Below are positions 8,233 through 16,481 of a stretch of 64,000 nucleotides of DNA, piece after piece. Within the stretch, counting starts at the first letter, position 1; each line of letters opens with the position of its first letter. Below the pieces are notes generated by a model. That model had not been told where the DNA came from, searched no databases, and was given only the letters and a program-made list of their open reading frames with translations. Made by a program: the position numbers and the translations under genes. The stretch comes from Anaerococcus murdochii (GTDB taxonomy: Bacteria > Bacillota > Clostridia > Tissierellales > Peptoniphilaceae). The stretch covers positions 496,001 through 560,000 of the forward strand of contig NZ_JAIPME010000002.1 of the NCBI RefSeq assembly GCF_019957155.1. Direction: 5' to 3'.

Positions 8233-8778
8233 TTAGTCTTCAAATTTTACAGCCTTAAGAAGAGGAATGGCTAAAATAGTTGCTACAATTACAGAAATAA
8301 CTGCATTTACCATTGAAACTGATCCTTTCTGGATGACTTCTGCCATGGTTGCTTCCATAGTAAGTCCTAGGACCATTCTGTTTTTGATAAAGGTCTTTGC
8401 TAGGTATAAGATTACGTAGGTAATTTGTCCTAGGGCACTTGCAATGACAAGCTTTGGTGTATTTACAACCTTATCTCTTTTTCTGTAGATCATTCCTGCA
8501 ACAAAGGCCATGGCGAACTTTGTGATGAAGGTGATTGGTGCGCTTGTAAAATATACCGGATCAAATAAATCAAATAGCGCAGAACCCACACCTGCTGAGA
8601 TACCGCCATAGACTGGTCCTAATAAAAGACCGCCAAGTAGGCAAAATACATTTCCTAGATGGAACCTAGTTTGACCAAGAGGGGTCACTATAGGGATTTG
8701 GAAAAATCTTGAAAATATGTATACCAAAGCCGCAAAAAGCGCCATATATACAAGTTTCTGTGTGCTTAGTTTTTTCAT
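8233..8778 (-). CDS. ECF transporter substrate-binding S component
   Basis: 181 residues with about six membrane spans. The N-terminal KLVYMALFAALVYI, then TRFHLGNVFCLLGGLLLGPVYGGISAGVGSALFDL, are typical of S components (the alanine/small-residue helix 1 contacts EcfT). The vitamin or nucleobase bound cannot be told from sequence. No EcfA or EcfT is adjacent, so it would share the ECF module, perhaps the one at 39-42 kb. It has its own promoter at 8817-8844. No riboswitch is evident in the short leader. Confidence 0.85.
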   Translation of the reverse strand: MKKLSTQKLVYMALFAALVYIFSRFFQIPIVTPLGQTRFHLGNVFCLLGGLLLGPVYGGISAGVGSALFDLFDPVYFTSAPITFITKFAMAFVAGMIYRKRDKVVNTPKLVIASALGQITYVILYLAKTFIKNRMVLGLTMEATMAEVIQKGSVSMVNAVISVIVATILAIPLLKAVKFED

Positions 8779-8816
8779 TCTAACTCCTTTTTCTTTTCTA
8801 ACATTACGTCCAACTC

Positions 8817-8844
8817 ATTATACCATAAATTGGTGAATTGTGAA
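8817..8844 (-). promoter_or_regulatory. Promoter of the ECF S-component gene
   Basis: -10 TATAAT (minus strand, 8822-8817) and -35 TTCACA (8844-8839) with a 16-bp spacer; the start codon is about 40 bp downstream. Confidence 0.5.
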
Positions 8845-8929
8845 AATTTTATCTAAATAATTCTCACTTGAAAATCAAAATCGGGACCAAGGATAATAAA
8901 TTTAATGAATTATCAAAGCCCAAACATTG

Positions 8930-9424
8930 TCAGATTTCAGAAATTTCCTTGATTTTGAAATCTATATAATTCACAAAAAATGCCACAAGAACGCCAATTA
9001 AGGTGTCAATTATCCTATTTAGGGCAAAATTAAAGGGCACAAGGTCGCCTGCGTGGTTTATGGTAACTGACAAAAAGACAATGCCAGCAATAGATACGGC
9101 GTCTTTTTTGTTGACCGATGCCATAATCCAGATAATTATTGTGACAAGACCTGCGATTATAATTAGTCTTGCGATTTCTGGAATAGCTCCTGCTGGAAAG
9201 GCCAAAAGGTAAATAAGGCCCATAGTTCCGCCAAAAATTGTCCCGATAATCCTGCCTAGGCCCTTGTGAAAGGTTTGATGAACATTTTGCTGCATGCAGA
9301 TGATCGCAGCTATGGCCGAATAAAAGGCGAGTCCTTCTCCCGGCCTATAATAGGAAATTATCATGGAGATGAGGACAGCAAGACCTGTTTTTCTTATCCT
9401 TGGTCCTGGAAAATTTACTCGCAT
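8930..9424 (-). CDS. FUSC/aromatic acid exporter family half-protein
   Basis: 164 residues with four to five membrane spans. N-terminal GPRIRKTGLAVLISMIISYY, then MQQNVHQTFHKGLGRIIGT and GGTMGLIYL, match the membrane half of FUSC/ArAE proteins (DUF939-like). The C-terminal cytoplasmic domain found in full-length members is missing; the protein ends with VNYIDFKIKEISEI. Many Firmicutes carry such short forms, so it may be complete. Substrate unknown. It overlaps the upstream nucleoside-hydrolase-like gene by 10 bp and is translationally coupled to it. Confidence 0.75.
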   Translation of the reverse strand: MRVNFPGPRIRKTGLAVLISMIISYYRPGEGLAFYSAIAAIICMQQNVHQTFHKGLGRIIGTIFGGTMGLIYLLAFPAGAIPEIARLIIIAGLVTIIIWIMASVNKKDAVSIAGIVFLSVTINHAGDLVPFNFALNRIIDTLIGVLVAFFVNYIDFKIKEISEI

Positions 9425-10209
9425 AGGATGGCTCTTAAATAATCGTAAAAGCTTTCTTCGTTGACCTTATTTACCAAATAGGCCTTTGGTCTTGAGTTTA
9501 CTTTTTCAAGAATTTTCTCATCAAAATTCACCTTAAGACCCGCTTCTTCAAAGATGAAGGCTTCTGGCCTTTGGGATAGGTAGAGTAAGAGGGCCCCTAT
9601 CAGCGGCTCTTCATCATAAGATTTTAAAAGTTTTTCCATTTGCGGATGATTTTTTATTATATTTTTTAAATCTTTATCTTCTAGGATAAAATTTTTGGCA
9701 AAGTTATGGTCGATAGCAAATACTTCTATACCCGAAGATAAAATTAGGTCGAGGTCGGCTAAATCTTCCTTTGATAGGTCTTTTAAATCTGGGATTAGTA
9801 GGAAAATGTGGTCAATATAGTCGGTGAAGTCTTCAAATTCGCGACAAGCCTTAGCGATGTTAGATAAGTCGCCAGATACGATTATATCAAGCCTTCCACA
9901 ATCGGAAGCCAGATCATAAAGATTTTCAAAAGCGTCCATGTCCTCGAGATAGTCGCCAACTGCAGTGAAAATTTCATTATCATACTTTGATTCTAAGTCA
10001 TCATAATTTTTAGCCACTGACAAGTAAAGTCCTTCATTATTAACAAGACCCAGGATATTTTCTCCAGCAGCCCTGCTTGACATAAAAGACCTATTTGCTG
10101 ATAGGCCCACAAGTTCAAAATCAAAGGAATCAAGAGCCATTTTTATAAAAAGTCCGTCAGCAGGGCTAAAATTTGTATCTATATAAATAAAGGGTTTTTG
10201 ATATTCCAT
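9415..10209 (-). CDS. Degenerate nucleoside hydrolase-like protein
   Basis: 264 residues. The N-terminus (KPFIYIDTNFSPADG … ELVGLSA) and GDLSNIAKACREF line up with the inosine-uridine nucleoside hydrolase fold (DTDPGIDDA, GPLTNIA). The calcium-binding catalytic loop is damaged: Asp to Asn at 13 and Asp to Ala at 17; only Asp11 and Asp18 remain. The family's substrate-binding histidine region is represented only by FAIDHNFAKN. I therefore expect no hydrolase activity; it may bind a ligand or a partner. The gene overlaps the downstream FUSC gene, linking them functionally. Homology is by eye and moderate. Confidence 0.55.
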   Translation of the reverse strand: MEYQKPFIYIDTNFSPADGLFIKMALDSFDFELVGLSANRSFMSSRAAGENILGLVNNEGLYLSVAKNYDDLESKYDNEIFTAVGDYLEDMDAFENLYDLASDCGRLDIIVSGDLSNIAKACREFEDFTDYIDHIFLLIPDLKDLSKEDLADLDLILSSGIEVFAIDHNFAKNFILEDKDLKNIIKNHPQMEKLLKSYDEEPLIGALLLYLSQRPEAFIFEEAGLKVNFDEKILEKVNSRPKAYLVNKVNEESFYDYLRAILCE

Positions 10210-10239
10210 AATTCTTCCTTTCTGATAAATTACTATACT

Positions 10240-10272
10240 AAAAAATCCCAGCTTTTTAAAGCTGAGATTTTT
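10240..10272 (-). terminator. Terminator of the ABC-2 exporter operon
   Basis: AAATCTCAGCTTT/AAGCTGGGATTT hairpin, followed on the minus strand by T-rich sequence. Confidence 0.7.
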
Positions 10273-10275
10273 ATT

Positions 10276-11925
10276 TTATACATCCATAAAGCCCTTTGTA
10301 TATTTTTTAAGAGTGGCCCTATAAATTAGAAATGTAATAATAAGAACAGCTAAGAAAGCCACACCTGCCCCTATGATTATATTGTCTGTTAATTCTGTGA
10401 TTGCAAAGACCATAAGGCCCAAAATTCCCATTATAACAAGAGATCCTAGGTAGAGTAAAACTGCCTTCAATCCTCCGCCTTGCTGGATTTCCTGAGGTTT
10501 TTTCCATTGGGTGTAGACCATAAAAGTCCCAAAATAAAGGCTAATCATAGTTGCGAATGCTCCTGTTAGGCAAAGACCTAAAAATATTACAAGACATCCT
10601 AGAATCGTTAGTTTTAGGATAAGGGTAAAGGCTATGGCTAGGATTAGGTTTATCCCACAGGCAACGACATAGGCTGCGGCAAATCTCGCCCTCATGTGGC
10701 TTTTTGGATCAATTGGCAGGGTCTGGATGAGGTAAAAGCTCTTTCCTTCCCTTGATAAGGAGGTATTGGCAAGACCCCCATTTATCCAGATGAAAAGTCC
10801 AACCGCAAGGGAAATTAAAAAGGCAAATAGGAGAAATTCTGGACTAGCTGGGTCAACTCCTGATTCTTCCATAGCACGGCTCGCTTGGACAAAGCCCATA
10901 ACTAAGATAACCATGACCATGCCAAGAGGTCCTGACAAAAAGACAATGTTTGAAAAGAGTGTTTTCAAATCCTTTTTGAAAATCGCCTTAAATTGGCTGC
11001 CTGATTCGATTTTGATATCCTTTGGCCTAGCCACTTCTTTCTTTGAAGTATCAAGGTGTTCATCAAATACAGCTTCATAATAAAATTCGTCTGCTATTTT
11101 ATAGGAAATAAAGGCCAAGATAAAACACAATCCCAAAAGAATGCCTGTAAAAATAAGCCTTTGGCTCATAGTTCCTGCGACTGCAAAGCCGTATATTTTT
11201 GCGTTGAAAAATACATTTGAAACCATGCCGAGCATATTTTTTATTTGATTTGGGTCAATATTCATTTTTCCCATTGAACTTGAATTTGAAGCAGAAAAAG
11301 AGAAGTAGTAAATCACTCCCATAAAAGCAAACATTATTAAATATCCAATTGTCTTAAAAAGTTTTGCATGCCTGTTTACATTGGTAAACTTTTTTATTAC
11401 AAGTAAGAAAAGTGACAAAATCCCATAAGGTAGGTAAACCATTGGCAAATACAATATTAGCCCCATTACTAAAACCCAAGGATCAAAGCCTGCTTCCCCA
11501 AAATAAATTACAAGGCCGATTATTAAATATAGGAAAAAGTCCACAAAGCTTAAAACTCCACCAAAAACCTTGCCCACAAAGAGTTCGCCCTCCCTAATAG
11601 GCATAGTCTGATAATTGGCTATGGCCGACTTGGTGTAGAGGTTTGAGAAAATTTGTGGCAGGTAAAATAAAAATACCATTAGGGTCATGGACATGCCAAA
11701 GCTTGTAAAATACATAAAGGCCATGTCGTTTGCCACGTAAAGGTAGGCAGATGCCTTGAAAACTCCTGTGAAAATCGCTCCAAAAAATACATAAGTCCAT
11801 ATTAAAAGCAAAATCCTACCTAAATATGATTTTGGCATATTTGGGACAGTTTTCCTCGGCATATATGGAAAAAATGACTCTTTAAGACTATATTTGGCGA
11901 GTGTTAGGATATTAGACTTATTCAT
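10276..11925 (-). CDS. ABC-2 type exporter, membrane protein
   Basis: 549 residues with roughly 12 membrane spans arranged as two halves separated by a cytoplasmic stretch near residue 300 (EVARPKDIKIESGSQFKAIFKKDLK). This is the pattern of large single-chain ABC-2 permeases in Firmicutes. I prefer the start at 11925 (MNKSNIL): GGAG lies seven bases upstream and the gene then overlaps the ATPase stop by 8 bp. The frame also opens 12 codons earlier, inside the ATPase gene. Substrate unknown; such pairs export antimicrobial peptides, lipids or drugs. Confidence 0.85.
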   Translation of the reverse strand: MNKSNILTLAKYSLKESFFPYMPRKTVPNMPKSYLGRILLLIWTYVFFGAIFTGVFKASAYLYVANDMAFMYFTSFGMSMTLMVFLFYLPQIFSNLYTKSAIANYQTMPIREGELFVGKVFGGVLSFVDFFLYLIIGLVIYFGEAGFDPWVLVMGLILYLPMVYLPYGILSLFLLVIKKFTNVNRHAKLFKTIGYLIMFAFMGVIYYFSFSASNSSSMGKMNIDPNQIKNMLGMVSNVFFNAKIYGFAVAGTMSQRLIFTGILLGLCFILAFISYKIADEFYYEAVFDEHLDTSKKEVARPKDIKIESGSQFKAIFKKDLKTLFSNIVFLSGPLGMVMVILVMGFVQASRAMEESGVDPASPEFLLFAFLISLAVGLFIWINGGLANTSLSREGKSFYLIQTLPIDPKSHMRARFAAAYVVACGINLILAIAFTLILKLTILGCLVIFLGLCLTGAFATMISLYFGTFMVYTQWKKPQEIQQGGGLKAVLLYLGSLVIMGILGLMVFAITELTDNIIIGAGVAFLAVLIITFLIYRATLKKYTKGFMDV

Positions 11926-12640
11926 CTGTAAGCTCCAAGAAAATTGATTCAAGAGTGCCATCGTTGTTGGCTATGTGCTTAATTTCTTCAAGAGTTCCCA
12001 TAGCGATAATCTTGCCCTTGGCGATAATTGCAATCCTGTCGCAAAGTTCTTGGGCAACTTCCATGACGTGGGTTGAAAACATGACACACTTGCCCTCATT
12101 TGCTCTTTGTCTTAAAATCTGTTTGAGATTAAAAGCAGACTTGGCATCAAGGCCAACCATCGGCTCATCAAGGATTAAAACCTGTGGATCGTGGATAAGG
12201 GCACCGATAATGGCAAGCCTTTGGGCCATACCGTGAGAATAGGTTGAAATTTGGTCTTTCATGGCATCTCTAATGTCAAAAAAGTTTAGGTAATAATCAA
12301 GCCTCTCCTTCCTGGTCTCAGTGTCAATACCATAAATATCTGCGATGAAATTTATATATTCATTTCCTGAATAATTTTCGAATAATTCCGGATTATCTGG
12401 CACATAAGAAAACTGGCTCTTGTAAGCCATTGGGTCATCTTCAAGACGGATACCATTTATAAAAATTTCTCCCTTGGTCTTTGAATTTATCCCTACAATG
12501 GACTTGATTGTAGTAGATTTGCCCGCCCCATTAGGACCTAAAAACCCAAAGATTTCCCCATCTTTAGCTTCAAAAGAAATATCATCAACTGCCTTTTTTT
12601 CGATTGTGTATTCCTTAGTAAAGTTTTTTACTTCAATCAT
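11918..12640 (-). CDS. ABC transporter ATPase (partner of the ABC-2 permease)
   Basis: 240 residues. Walker A GPNGAGKST, Q-loop in the FSYVPDNPELFE stretch, signature YSHGMAQRLAI (SHG in place of SGG, common in this group), Walker B VLILDEPM and the switch histidine in FSTHVMEVA are all present. It is the motor for the permease downstream, with which it overlaps by 8 bp. AGGAAGTGAAAT precedes the ATG. A small exporter of the CcmA/DrrA-like class. Confidence 0.9.
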   Translation of the reverse strand: MIEVKNFTKEYTIEKKAVDDISFEAKDGEIFGFLGPNGAGKSTTIKSIVGINSKTKGEIFINGIRLEDDPMAYKSQFSYVPDNPELFENYSGNEYINFIADIYGIDTETRKERLDYYLNFFDIRDAMKDQISTYSHGMAQRLAIIGALIHDPQVLILDEPMVGLDAKSAFNLKQILRQRANEGKCVMFSTHVMEVAQELCDRIAIIAKGKIIAMGTLEEIKHIANNDGTLESIFLELTDE

Positions 12641-12761
12641 ATTTCACTTCCTTTTTTATATTATTTTACAACTATAACTAATAAAATTCATTCCATAAAT
12701 ATTCATAAAAATATAATATCAATAGTCTTAAACATTTTACCAGTCGGAGAATTTTTTGCAT

Positions 12762-12786
12762 AAAAAAAGCGTCCGCAAAAGACGCT
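12762..12786 (-). terminator. Terminator of the sigma factor gene
   Basis: AGCGTC-TTTTGCG-GACGCT hairpin with TTTTTT on the minus strand, just after the stop. Confidence 0.85.
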
Positions 12787-12794
12787 TATAAATT

Positions 12795-13817
12795 TTATCC
12801 GATAGAATCTGAATAATCTTTTAATTTTCCTAGGGCCTGGTTTTCAATTTGTCTTATTCTCTCACGAGAAAGGTCGTATATTGAACCTATTTGCTCTAGG
12901 GTCTTTGGTTTTTCGTTATCTAGGCCGTATCTGTAGATTATGATTTGCTTTTCCCTTTCTGTTAGCTGGTCTAGGGCCTGCATCAAAAAGTTTTCCATGT
13001 CTTTTTCTAGGATTACCATATCTACTGGGGTTGACTCGTCGCCTACCATATCCATTAGCTCATCACCCGTGGAGTCTTCACTATCTAGGTTGATGTTTAG
13101 GGATGTGGAGTTTACTTGGTTTCTGTTTATGAGGAACAAATCATCTGCTTGTTTTTTGTTTATTCCTTCATTTTCTAAAATCCTGTAAATCTCTTCATCG
13201 CTTGCTTCTGGGTTGGCCTTTAGAATTTGTTTTAATTTATTTAATTTTAAGTACTTACCTGCTGGTATTCTGATTGTATGTCCTTCTTTGTTGATGGCCT
13301 TTCTGATTGCCTTGTCTATCCACTTGTAGGCATAGGTTGTAAATTTGTAACCTAAAGTAAGGTCAAATTTCTCTGCAGCCCTTATCATGCCTAGCATGCC
13401 GGATTGGACTAAATCTTCTAGGTCTAGGTCGTTGCCATGGGACCTAAAGAAATATGAAGCACGACTCCTTACAAGTCCTTGGTTTTTTTCAACAAGGGCT
13501 GAAAGGGCGTTTTGGTTGCCAAGTTGGAATTGCTCCACTATCTCTTCGTTGTTTAGGTCAGATAATTTCATCATGTCCTTGCGTCTGATAGGGGCAAGGG
13601 AGGTGTTTACTCCCTTTTTGGCAGAACCAATTAGGTCATCATCATCGTCGAAGTCTTCGTCGTCTTCTTCAGAAATAATGTCTAGAATTTCTTCTTTTTG
13701 CTCATCGGTCATCGCATCCACAAGTTGGGTGAGCTCTTCTTCACTCAAATCACTTGTATCAAGATAATCTCTAAGCTTTTCTAAAGTTTCCTTATCTTTT
13801 AAATTTATTTTATCCAT
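12795..13817 (-). CDS. Sigma-70 family RNA polymerase sigma factor
   Basis: 340 residues. Region 2 is near residues 88-160 (LEDLVQSGMLGMIRAAEKFD, then YKFTTYAYKWIDKAIRKAI). Region 3 follows (EGHTIRIPAGKYLKLNKLKQ), and region 4 ends the protein (LTEREKQIIIYRYGL, LEQIGSIYDLSRERIRQIE). The first 80 residues are very acidic, with an E-D-D-E-D-F-D-D-D-D-D run, in place of region 1.1. It has all the parts of a group 1/2 sigma factor but is shorter than typical RpoD. I cannot say whether it is the housekeeping factor; no dnaG is adjacent. It is followed by a terminator and is last in the gltX-cysS-rlmB-yacP cluster. Confidence 0.88.
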   Translation of the reverse strand: MDKINLKDKETLEKLRDYLDTSDLSEEELTQLVDAMTDEQKEEILDIISEEDDEDFDDDDDLIGSAKKGVNTSLAPIRRKDMMKLSDLNNEEIVEQFQLGNQNALSALVEKNQGLVRSRASYFFRSHGNDLDLEDLVQSGMLGMIRAAEKFDLTLGYKFTTYAYKWIDKAIRKAINKEGHTIRIPAGKYLKLNKLKQILKANPEASDEEIYRILENEGINKKQADDLFLINRNQVNSTSLNINLDSEDSTGDELMDMVGDESTPVDMVILEKDMENFLMQALDQLTEREKQIIIYRYGLDNEKPKTLEQIGSIYDLSRERIRQIENQALGKLKDYSDSIG

Positions 13818-13847
13818 CTTATCACCCGTTTGAATTTATTTACCCAC

Positions 13848-14372
13848 CTAGTCGTCTAGGTCTATTTTAAGCTCATCAAGCTTGGCTTTTAAGGCTTTGG
13901 AAATGGGATAGGCGTCGTAATTTTCATTGAAATTTGCCCTTTTAGTTTTTCTAATCTTGGACCTTAATATATCAAGATCAGCCTTAAGCTCAAGGGCTGT
14001 CATCCTCACTGCACCCTTGACTAGGGCCATGTTTTGGACTTGGCCGTCATCTGTGACTACCTTTACATTGTGCCTTCTTGCAATCCTTGCAAGTTCTGCC
14101 TCAATGTAGGTATCTGCAGTTTGAAACCTCTTGGTAAAAACTATTTTCATCCCGTATTTTTCTATGGTCGTTTCCTTGAGCCTATCAAGGTTGTAGGCGT
14201 CAAAAACTATGACCATTTTTTCCCCAGATAAAAAACTATATTCAGCCAAGTCTTCTATTAAATCTTCCCTGGCTGTTTCTAGACTTTCTCTGGCCGCCTC
14301 TCTAAGCTTTGGCCACTTGTTTATAACATTGTAGCCGTCGACGTAGGATATATTTTCCTTAATTAAAGCCAT
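13848..14372 (-). CDS. yacP: NYN-domain endoribonuclease YacP/Rae1-like
   Basis: 174 residues. The PIN-like NYN fold shows YVDGYNVINKWPKL at the N-terminus, MVIVFDAYN in the middle and KVVTDDGQVQNMA later, which supply the conserved acidic residues. Bacillus Rae1 (YacP) is a ribosome-associated mRNA endonuclease. The gene overlaps the rlmB stop by 14 bp, the same neighbour as in Bacillus (cysS-mrnC-rlmB-yacP). Cytoplasmic. Confidence 0.85.
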   Translation of the reverse strand: MALIKENISYVDGYNVINKWPKLREAARESLETAREDLIEDLAEYSFLSGEKMVIVFDAYNLDRLKETTIEKYGMKIVFTKRFQTADTYIEAELARIARRHNVKVVTDDGQVQNMALVKGAVRMTALELKADLDILRSKIRKTKRANFNENYDAYPISKALKAKLDELKIDLDD

Positions 14373-15063
14373 TTTGTCTTAAAACCTCATACATGGCAAT
14401 GGCTGAGGCTACTGATGCATTTAAGCTATTTACAAAACCCTTCATCGGTATATTAATAAGTATATCACAATTTTCCCTAACAAGTCTAGATAGTCCCTTA
14501 CCTTCGTTACCAACTATCAAACAAACCTTGCCTTTAAGGTCTACTTGGTCAATTGGTGAAGAGGCCTCGCCAGCTAATCCATAAACCCAAAAACCGGCTT
14601 CTTTGATCTCTTCTATGGCCCTGTTGGTATTTTTAACCATGATAATATTAATATTATTGATAGCACCAGCACTTGTTTTGTAGACAATTGGGCTTACTGA
14701 TGCACTCCTTCTTTCAGGAATGATTACCCCGTCAAAACCAAAGCTTTCTGCACTTCTGATTATGGCTCCGAGGTTGTGAGGGTCTTCGATTTGGTCAAGG
14801 ATAATTAGCCTTTGATACTTATCAATGTCTTTTAGGTCCTTATACTGAAAAGATTCCGCCTCTACCATCACTCCCTGGTGGTTCATATCTATTTTATCAA
14901 AAAATCTCTTATCTACAAAATTTATCTCAACATTTGCTCTTTGAAGCTTAGAAATAATCTCATCGACAATCTTAGAATTTTGCTTGATTACAAAAGCCTT
15001 ATAGATTTTTACACCCGAATCAATGGCGTCGATTACAGGTTTTCTGCCGTAAATCTTATCCAT
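14359..15063 (-). CDS. rlmB: 23S rRNA 2'-O-ribose methyltransferase (SpoU/TrmH family)
   Basis: 234 residues from the ATG at 15063. GGGAG lies eight bases upstream and the ATG shares its A with the cysS TGA; a GTG five codons earlier is less likely. The N-terminal substrate-binding domain (YGRKPVIDAIDSG) is followed by the SPOUT knot: LDQIEDPHNLGAIIRSAESFG, LIVGNEGKGLSRL and IPMKGFVNSLNASVASAIAMYE, the three classic motifs, with the SAM-binding residues intact. RlmB methylates G2251 in E. coli numbering; this position is inferred from family. Confidence 0.92.
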   Translation of the reverse strand: MDKIYGRKPVIDAIDSGVKIYKAFVIKQNSKIVDEIISKLQRANVEINFVDKRFFDKIDMNHQGVMVEAESFQYKDLKDIDKYQRLIILDQIEDPHNLGAIIRSAESFGFDGVIIPERRSASVSPIVYKTSAGAINNINIIMVKNTNRAIEEIKEAGFWVYGLAGEASSPIDQVDLKGKVCLIVGNEGKGLSRLVRENCDILINIPMKGFVNSLNASVASAIAMYEVLRQNGFN

Positions 15064-16481
15064 CAGCCTATCTCCCACTTGGTACCTTCTCTGGTATCCT
15101 TAAGGATGATGCCCATTTCCTTTAGGTCATCACGAATCTTATCCGCTGTCGCAAAATCTCTATTTTTCTTAGCTGCATTTCTCTCTGCGATTTTTTCTTC
15201 TATAAATGCCTCGTCTACTTGGCTTTCCTTTTTCTTTGCAAGAAGTCCAAGGACATCATAGAGCCTCTTATAAAGGTCGAAAGTTTTTTCTACAAATGCC
15301 TTAGAAGAGTCCCCGTCTAAGTTTGTATTTATAAATTTAGCAAGATCAAATAAAACTGTAATGGCATCTGCTGTATTTAGGTCATCTTCCATTACACTTA
15401 CAAATTCATTTTCTTTGGCATCTAGGATTTGAAGCAAATCTTTTTCCTCATTTAAGATTTCTTTTTCACTTGCATTTGCGACTAGGTCTTCCGCTTTGAA
15501 ATAAGCATTGTTTAGCCTATCTAGGGAAGCTTGGGCCTGGTCGATTATTTCCTTGGTGAAGTTAATTGGCTGCCTATAAGATGTTGTGAGTAGCCAAAAC
15601 CTAATGGTCATCAGGTCGTATTCCTTCTTGATGTCATCAAGAGTAAAGAAATTACCAACCGACTTGCTCATCTTTGAACCATTTACCTGGATCATCCCGT
15701 TGTGCATCCAATAATTTGCAAACTGGACGTCATTTAGGGCTTCAGATTGGGCGATTTCATTTTCGTGGTGTGGAAATTCCAAATCTTCCCCGCCAGCGTG
15801 GATGTCGATTGTATCTCCAAGGATTTTCTTATTCATGGTTGAACATTCTATATGCCAACCTGGTCTACCCTTGCCCCATGGGGAATCCCAAGCAACTTCG
15901 CCCTCAAGTTTAGTCGCCTTCCAAAGTGTAAAGTCCGCAGGATTTTTCTTCTTGCCTGCGTCCTTGTCGTCTAATCTTTGGCTTGCTCCATGGACTAGGT
16001 CTTCAAGATTTTTCCTTGATAATTTGCCGTAGTCGGCTTTTTTGCTTACATCAAAGTAAACATCGCCATCTGAAACGTATGCCATACCCTTATCGATCAA
16101 ACCCTTTACAAAGTCTATAATATCATCCATAACCTCGGTTGCCCTTGGGTGGATGGTGTCTTCTTCGTCTAGGTTTAGGGCCTTAGCGTCTGTCATGTAT
16201 TGGGCAATGTAGCGGTCTGTGACTTCCTTAGTTGTGATACCTTCTTCGATTGATTTTTTTATAATCTTATCGTCAACATCGGTGAAGTTTACAACATAGG
16301 TCACATCATAACCCCTATATTGGGCAAAACGCCTAAAGGTGTCAAAAATAACCAAAGGCCTTGCGTTTCCTATGTGCATGTAATCATAAACTGTAGGTCC
16401 GCAGACGTACATTTTTATTTTGTTTTCTTCAATTGGTTTAAATACTTCCTTAGTTCTGCTAAGAGTATTGTAAATCTTCAT
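15063..16481 (-). CDS. cysS: Cysteinyl-tRNA synthetase
   Basis: 472 residues, normal length. It joins cysteine to tRNA-Cys. HIGH motif is in VYDYMHIGNARP, KMSKS in SKMSKSVGN. Zinc ligands are visible in MYVCGPTVYD, WHIECS and FPHHENE. The start codon overlaps the gltX stop by one base. Mini-ribonuclease III (mrnC), which usually sits between cysS and rlmB, is absent here. Confidence 0.97.
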   Translation of the reverse strand: MKIYNTLSRTKEVFKPIEENKIKMYVCGPTVYDYMHIGNARPLVIFDTFRRFAQYRGYDVTYVVNFTDVDDKIIKKSIEEGITTKEVTDRYIAQYMTDAKALNLDEEDTIHPRATEVMDDIIDFVKGLIDKGMAYVSDGDVYFDVSKKADYGKLSRKNLEDLVHGASQRLDDKDAGKKKNPADFTLWKATKLEGEVAWDSPWGKGRPGWHIECSTMNKKILGDTIDIHAGGEDLEFPHHENEIAQSEALNDVQFANYWMHNGMIQVNGSKMSKSVGNFFTLDDIKKEYDLMTIRFWLLTTSYRQPINFTKEIIDQAQASLDRLNNAYFKAEDLVANASEKEILNEEKDLLQILDAKENEFVSVMEDDLNTADAITVLFDLAKFINTNLDGDSSKAFVEKTFDLYKRLYDVLGLLAKKKESQVDEAFIEEKIAERNAAKKNRDFATADKIRDDLKEMGIILKDTREGTKWEIG

